Shown in pieces: positions 8,001-8,979 of a stretch of 8,979 nucleotides of DNA. The notes under the pieces are model-generated. The model saw nothing but the letters and a program-made list of their open reading frames with translations. It was not told the DNA's origin and did no database searches. The stretch is from Flavobacteriaceae bacterium UBA6231 (GTDB lineage Bacteria > Bacteroidota > Bacteroidia > Flavobacteriales > Flavobacteriaceae): assembly GCA_002441545.1 (NCBI GenBank), contig DJWL01000048.1:6297-15275 (forward strand). The letters run 5' to 3'. Numbering within the stretch: the stretch's first letter is position 1; each line of letters begins with the position of its first letter. A program made the translations under genes and the position numbers.

Positions 8001-8190
8001 AATGATACCGATGATCGTAACATCAGGAAGTGGTTCCGAAATGTGGAAACCAATGGCTATTGCAATTTTTGGCGGTTTAACCTTTTCAACACTGGTAACC
8101 CTCATTTTAATCCCAACGATCTACACCATTTTTGGAGTAGGGAAAATGAAAAGAGAGAAAAAGGTATTATTAAAAATTTCGAAGCAATAA
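5062..8190 (+). CDS. RND transporter, HAE1/AcrB-type multidrug efflux pump
   Basis: This is the proton-driven inner-membrane pump. At 1042 residues it is full length for the HAE1 family (about 1030-1050). TM1 lies at about 13-31, followed by a first large periplasmic loop that starts LQLPVDYFPQIDPP. TM2-6 lie at about 336-490, TM7 at about 529-550, then a second periplasmic loop opening GTEFMPASDNDR. TM8-12 lie at about 869-1026. The proton-relay residues are present: the pair D399-D400 in GLVVDDSIVVLEN (TM4) and K936 in GIVVKNGIILVDY (TM10), equivalent to D407, D408 and K940 of AcrB. The DD motif favours the HAE1 (drug, lipophile) class over the metal-exporting HME class. No frameshift or missing motif is seen. 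The substrate cannot be read from sequence. The gene is less A/T-rich than the regulators, hinting at a composite origin. Confidence 0.97.
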   Translation: MSLYSTAVKKPVSTIMIFIGVVIFGIFSYLQLPVDYFPQIDPPIISVFTYYNGANATDIEQNITRKLEDGFGSLNNLKKISSSSKDNISVVTLEFEWGANLDEATNEVRDAVSLAERNLPDDVESPMIFKISTSMVPVIMFTITSTESYAGIYDILDKKLIQPLNRIDGVGNIIQIGAPKRAVMVDVDPRKLEAYNLTVEQIAGILAANNLNLPSGSLEMGKSDLPLRLQGEFENSNMINNIIVSNSNGKTVYLNDIATVRDSLKDIKSYERANGGKNVRVMVQKQSDANTVTVAKDIKEKLEQIKKTLPPDVKVEILMDSSINTINSINNLSETLIYALIFVVIVVIIFLGRARPTFIISLSIPISLIVGFVYMYLSGGTINIITLSSLSIAIGLVVDDSIVVLENITKKLEKGGFARESAIYGTSEVSLAVIASTLTIIAVFLPLTMLGGITGILFRPLGWVVTIAVATSVVVSLTLVPMLSSKMLNAKTPGKTSIGGRIYWFSQDLLEKMDKFFEKILVWAVGRRWLVIGIATVVFISSMFLVKVIGTEFMPASDNDRISAQVKLAQGTKLDETIKTAHYLDSVFRKKYPEIEIVSTSAGVGDGSSLAAIFTETGNYIVNYTFKMKPLNERDMDIFQVANEMRDDIEKLPEIEKYYVDPGSSRAASALGMGGGSNLEVKVFGNDFDETNVISEKIAAALKNISGTKDILISRDKEKTELQLVLDNEKMTSFGLNTATVATAIRNRITGVTATKYKEEGNEYDVEVRYDEKFRQSTEDIQNISILTPQGKMVKLSEISHLKPFYSPPNIERENKVRVVTVSSALSGVDMGTVIASLENEIAKMDIPNDVSIDFGGSAENMQDSFNDLILLILLSLILVYIVMASQFESLSEPFIIMFSIPFAFTGVFASLYIFGATINVISLIGAVMLIGIVVKNGIILVDYTNLLVDRGYSLKEAVVSAGRSRLRPVLMTSLTMILAMIPMIVTSGSGSEMWKPMAIAIFGGLTFSTLVTLILIPTIYTIFGVGKMKREKKVLLKISKQ

Positions 8191-8201
8191 ATTATTAACA
8201 C

Positions 8202-8495
8202 ATGAAAGCAGTATTTATAGCATACAATCAATCTATTACCGAAGAGGTACAGGAAATATTAGACAATCAGTCCATTCGGGGTTATACTCAATGGACTGAA
8301 ACATTTGGGCGGGGATCAGTTAAAGGCGACATGCACGAAGGAACACATACCTGGCCAGAAATGAACAATGTGCACCTTACCATTGTGGAGGAGAAAAAAG
8401 TTGATGCCCTACTTCATGACCTGCAGGTACTCAACAGCAAAGTGGAAGAGCAAGGCTTACGGGCATTTGTTTGGGATATTGAAAATATGGTTTAA
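8202..8495 (+). CDS. Small PII-like protein associated with the efflux operon
   Basis: This 97-residue soluble protein starts 11 bases after the pump gene, so it is almost certainly in the same operon. Predicted order is beta (KAVFIAYN, 2-9), helix (about 11-23), beta then a loop rich in Gly, His and Thr (about 26-52), beta (VHLTIVEE, 57-64), helix (about 66-83) and beta (LRAFVWDI, 86-93). This beta-alpha-beta-beta-alpha-beta order with a long loop between strands two and three is that of PII/CutA-like trimeric signalling proteins. I recall similar small proteins beside RND pumps in Bacteroidota, but I cannot name the family with certainty. It could bind a nucleotide, metal or drug at the loop and modulate the pump, or report its state. 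Recognition as PII-like is inference from fold pattern. Confidence 0.8.
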   Translation: MKAVFIAYNQSITEEVQEILDNQSIRGYTQWTETFGRGSVKGDMHEGTHTWPEMNNVHLTIVEEKKVDALLHDLQVLNSKVEEQGLRAFVWDIENMV

Positions 8496-8689
8496 TAGCT
8501 AACCCACAGTCGTAAGCACATTTGCAAGCCCGCACAGCCTGTCCCGATTTTTTCGGGAAGCCAACGCTCAAACCAATTTTTGCGTTAAGTGAGTGCAGAG
8601 CCAAACTTGTTTGAGCTATGCCGAACGTAGCAAAAATCAGCGTAGCTAAAGGCTTGCAAAAGAGCTTCCGCCTCTCCCGCCCGAGTAAC
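8496..8689. repeat. Structured non-coding element downstream of the operon
   Basis: There is no gene here. A perfect 10-base inverted repeat, TTTGCAAGCC (8521-8530) with GGCTTGCAAA (8651-8660), frames a 140-base block. Inside are a short hairpin TCCCGA/TCGGGA (8542-8547 with 8553-8558), GCTCAAAC (8566-8573) with GTTTGAGC (8609-8616), and ATTTTTGC (8576-8583) with GCAAAAAT (8630-8637). The last two stems interleave, a pseudoknot-like arrangement. No T-tract follows the short hairpin, so it is not a classical terminator, although the block could stop or protect the transcript. The length resembles elements A-C but the motifs differ. Confidence 0.6.
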
Positions 8690-8841
8690 CGCCTTTCAGG
8701 ACGGTTTTAGGATTGCCCACGCTCAAAAAAACAAAATAAATTTGTGCTTCGTGGATAGTTGGTGCAGATTGACAATGACTTGAAAATAAAAGCTAAATAA
8801 ATGACAAACAGACGGATATGAATGAACACCAGTTGCCAACA
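8690..8841 (+). repeat. Direct repeat, right copy (tail of the large unit)
   Basis: This copy matches 1-150 in the same orientation up to the end of GTTGCCAACA, after which the sequences diverge into elements C and A respectively. It begins within a possible small hairpin around CCGCC/GGACGG (about 8688-8704). The antisense open frame across it is the counterpart of the one in the left copy and has no family signature. The two copies show that the large unit and the truncated upstream unit share the same tail module. Confidence 0.9.
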
Positions 8842-8966
8842 CGCGGTATAGTTAATTGCCGGTGCAGTGGGTATTCGAGCGGCACAGCTCGTATCAAAAG
8901 TAGTTGTAATTTGATAGAAAAGTGCTTCGAAATCGGCAACTAACCATACCGCCAAACGTCAGTCCG
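8832..8966. repeat. attC-like imperfect hairpin element C
   Basis: The core runs from AAC (8838-8840) to GTC (8958-8960), 123 bases. Positions 8844-8861 pair with 8934-8951. The only exceptions are A8850/C8945 and A8855/C8940, again T-G wobbles on the bottom strand and again the 7th and 12th stem positions. The spacer is 3 bases on the left and 6 on the right. GTGCTTCGAA (8922-8931) lies just inside the right arm. The interior has two further hairpins: CGAGC/GCTCG (8876-8880 with 8887-8891) and TATCAAA/TTTGATA (8892-8898 with 8910-8916). The last core base differs from A and B (GTC rather than GTT). The next unit would begin near 8959. Confidence 0.8.
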
Positions 8967-8979
8967 TCTAAAAACCTGC

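Larger units (their letters stand above)
1035..8958 (+). mobile_element. Putative very large cassette carrying an efflux operon (~7.9 kb)
   Basis: By the same boundary logic as the small unit, this segment runs from the GTT of element B to the GTC of element C. GTTGGCAAC (1034-1042) is the exact reverse complement of GTTGCCAAC (8832-8840) at the far end. It contains a non-coding leader, a six-gene + strand operon with its own apparent promoter, a structured non-coding tail and element C. At about 7.9 kb it would be exceptionally large for an integron cassette, which normally holds one promoterless gene. Alternatives are that the two boxes agree by chance, that several cassettes have fused with loss of internal sites, or that other insertions built up between two sites. 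Confidence 0.45.

Noticed and set aside
5062..8190. Heavy-metal (HME/CusA-type) identity for the RND pump
   Set aside because: TM4 carries the double-Asp VVDD motif typical of HAE1 drug exporters, and no metal-binding Met motif or metal-related neighbour is seen.
8542..8558. TCCCGA/TCGGGA hairpin as a rho-independent terminator
   Set aside because: The T-run is in the loop and no T-tract follows the stem. It fits better as part of the larger structured block.
8707..8955. Antisense open frame across the right repeat and element C
   Set aside because: Same explanation: the shared hydrophobic peptide is a by-product of the direct repeat, and the frame runs through the hairpin stem.

Overview
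The window most likely comes from a member of the Bacteroidota. The genes are A/T-rich, Shine-Dalgarno sequences are weak or absent, a TAnnTTTG-type -7 box lies just upstream of the first regulator gene, and the efflux proteins look like Bacteroidota versions of their families. I cannot name a genus.

Layout. (1) Bases 1-140 are the end of an upstream unit whose last ~140 bases recur near the right edge (8690-8841). (2) Three imperfect hairpin elements of about 135 bases, A (141-277), B (907-1042) and C (8832-8966), divide the window. (3) Between A and B is a small unit carrying one membrane-anchored hypothetical protein (287-898). (4) Between B and C is a unit of about 7.9 kb. It carries an apparently self-contained efflux operon, all on the + strand: two TetR-family regulators, a TolC-like outer-membrane protein, a lipoprotein membrane-fusion adaptor, an HAE1/AcrB-type RND pump and a small PII-like protein. 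(5) A non-coding tail (8496-8831) holds a second structured element and the direct repeat.

How the genes work together. The adaptor, pump and outer-membrane protein should form one proton-driven tripartite exporter. The TetR proteins are the likely local repressors, probably acting at the promoter near 1342-1372. The PII-like protein may sense something or modulate the pump.

The most interesting feature is the A/B/C array. Each element has an AAC...GTT (GTC in C) core 123-124 bases long, a long stem whose bases covary between copies, and two A-by-C mismatches at the same stem positions. Those mismatches become T-G wobbles on the bottom strand. The bases just after one element's GTT are the exact reverse complement of those just before the next element's AAC (10 bases around the small unit, 9 around the large one). 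This is the logic of integron cassettes and of attC sites recombined as a folded bottom strand. However, the core does not fit the usual GTTRRRY consensus, no integrase is in the window, and one unit is far larger than typical cassettes. It may be a divergent integron or a separate cassette-type recombination system.
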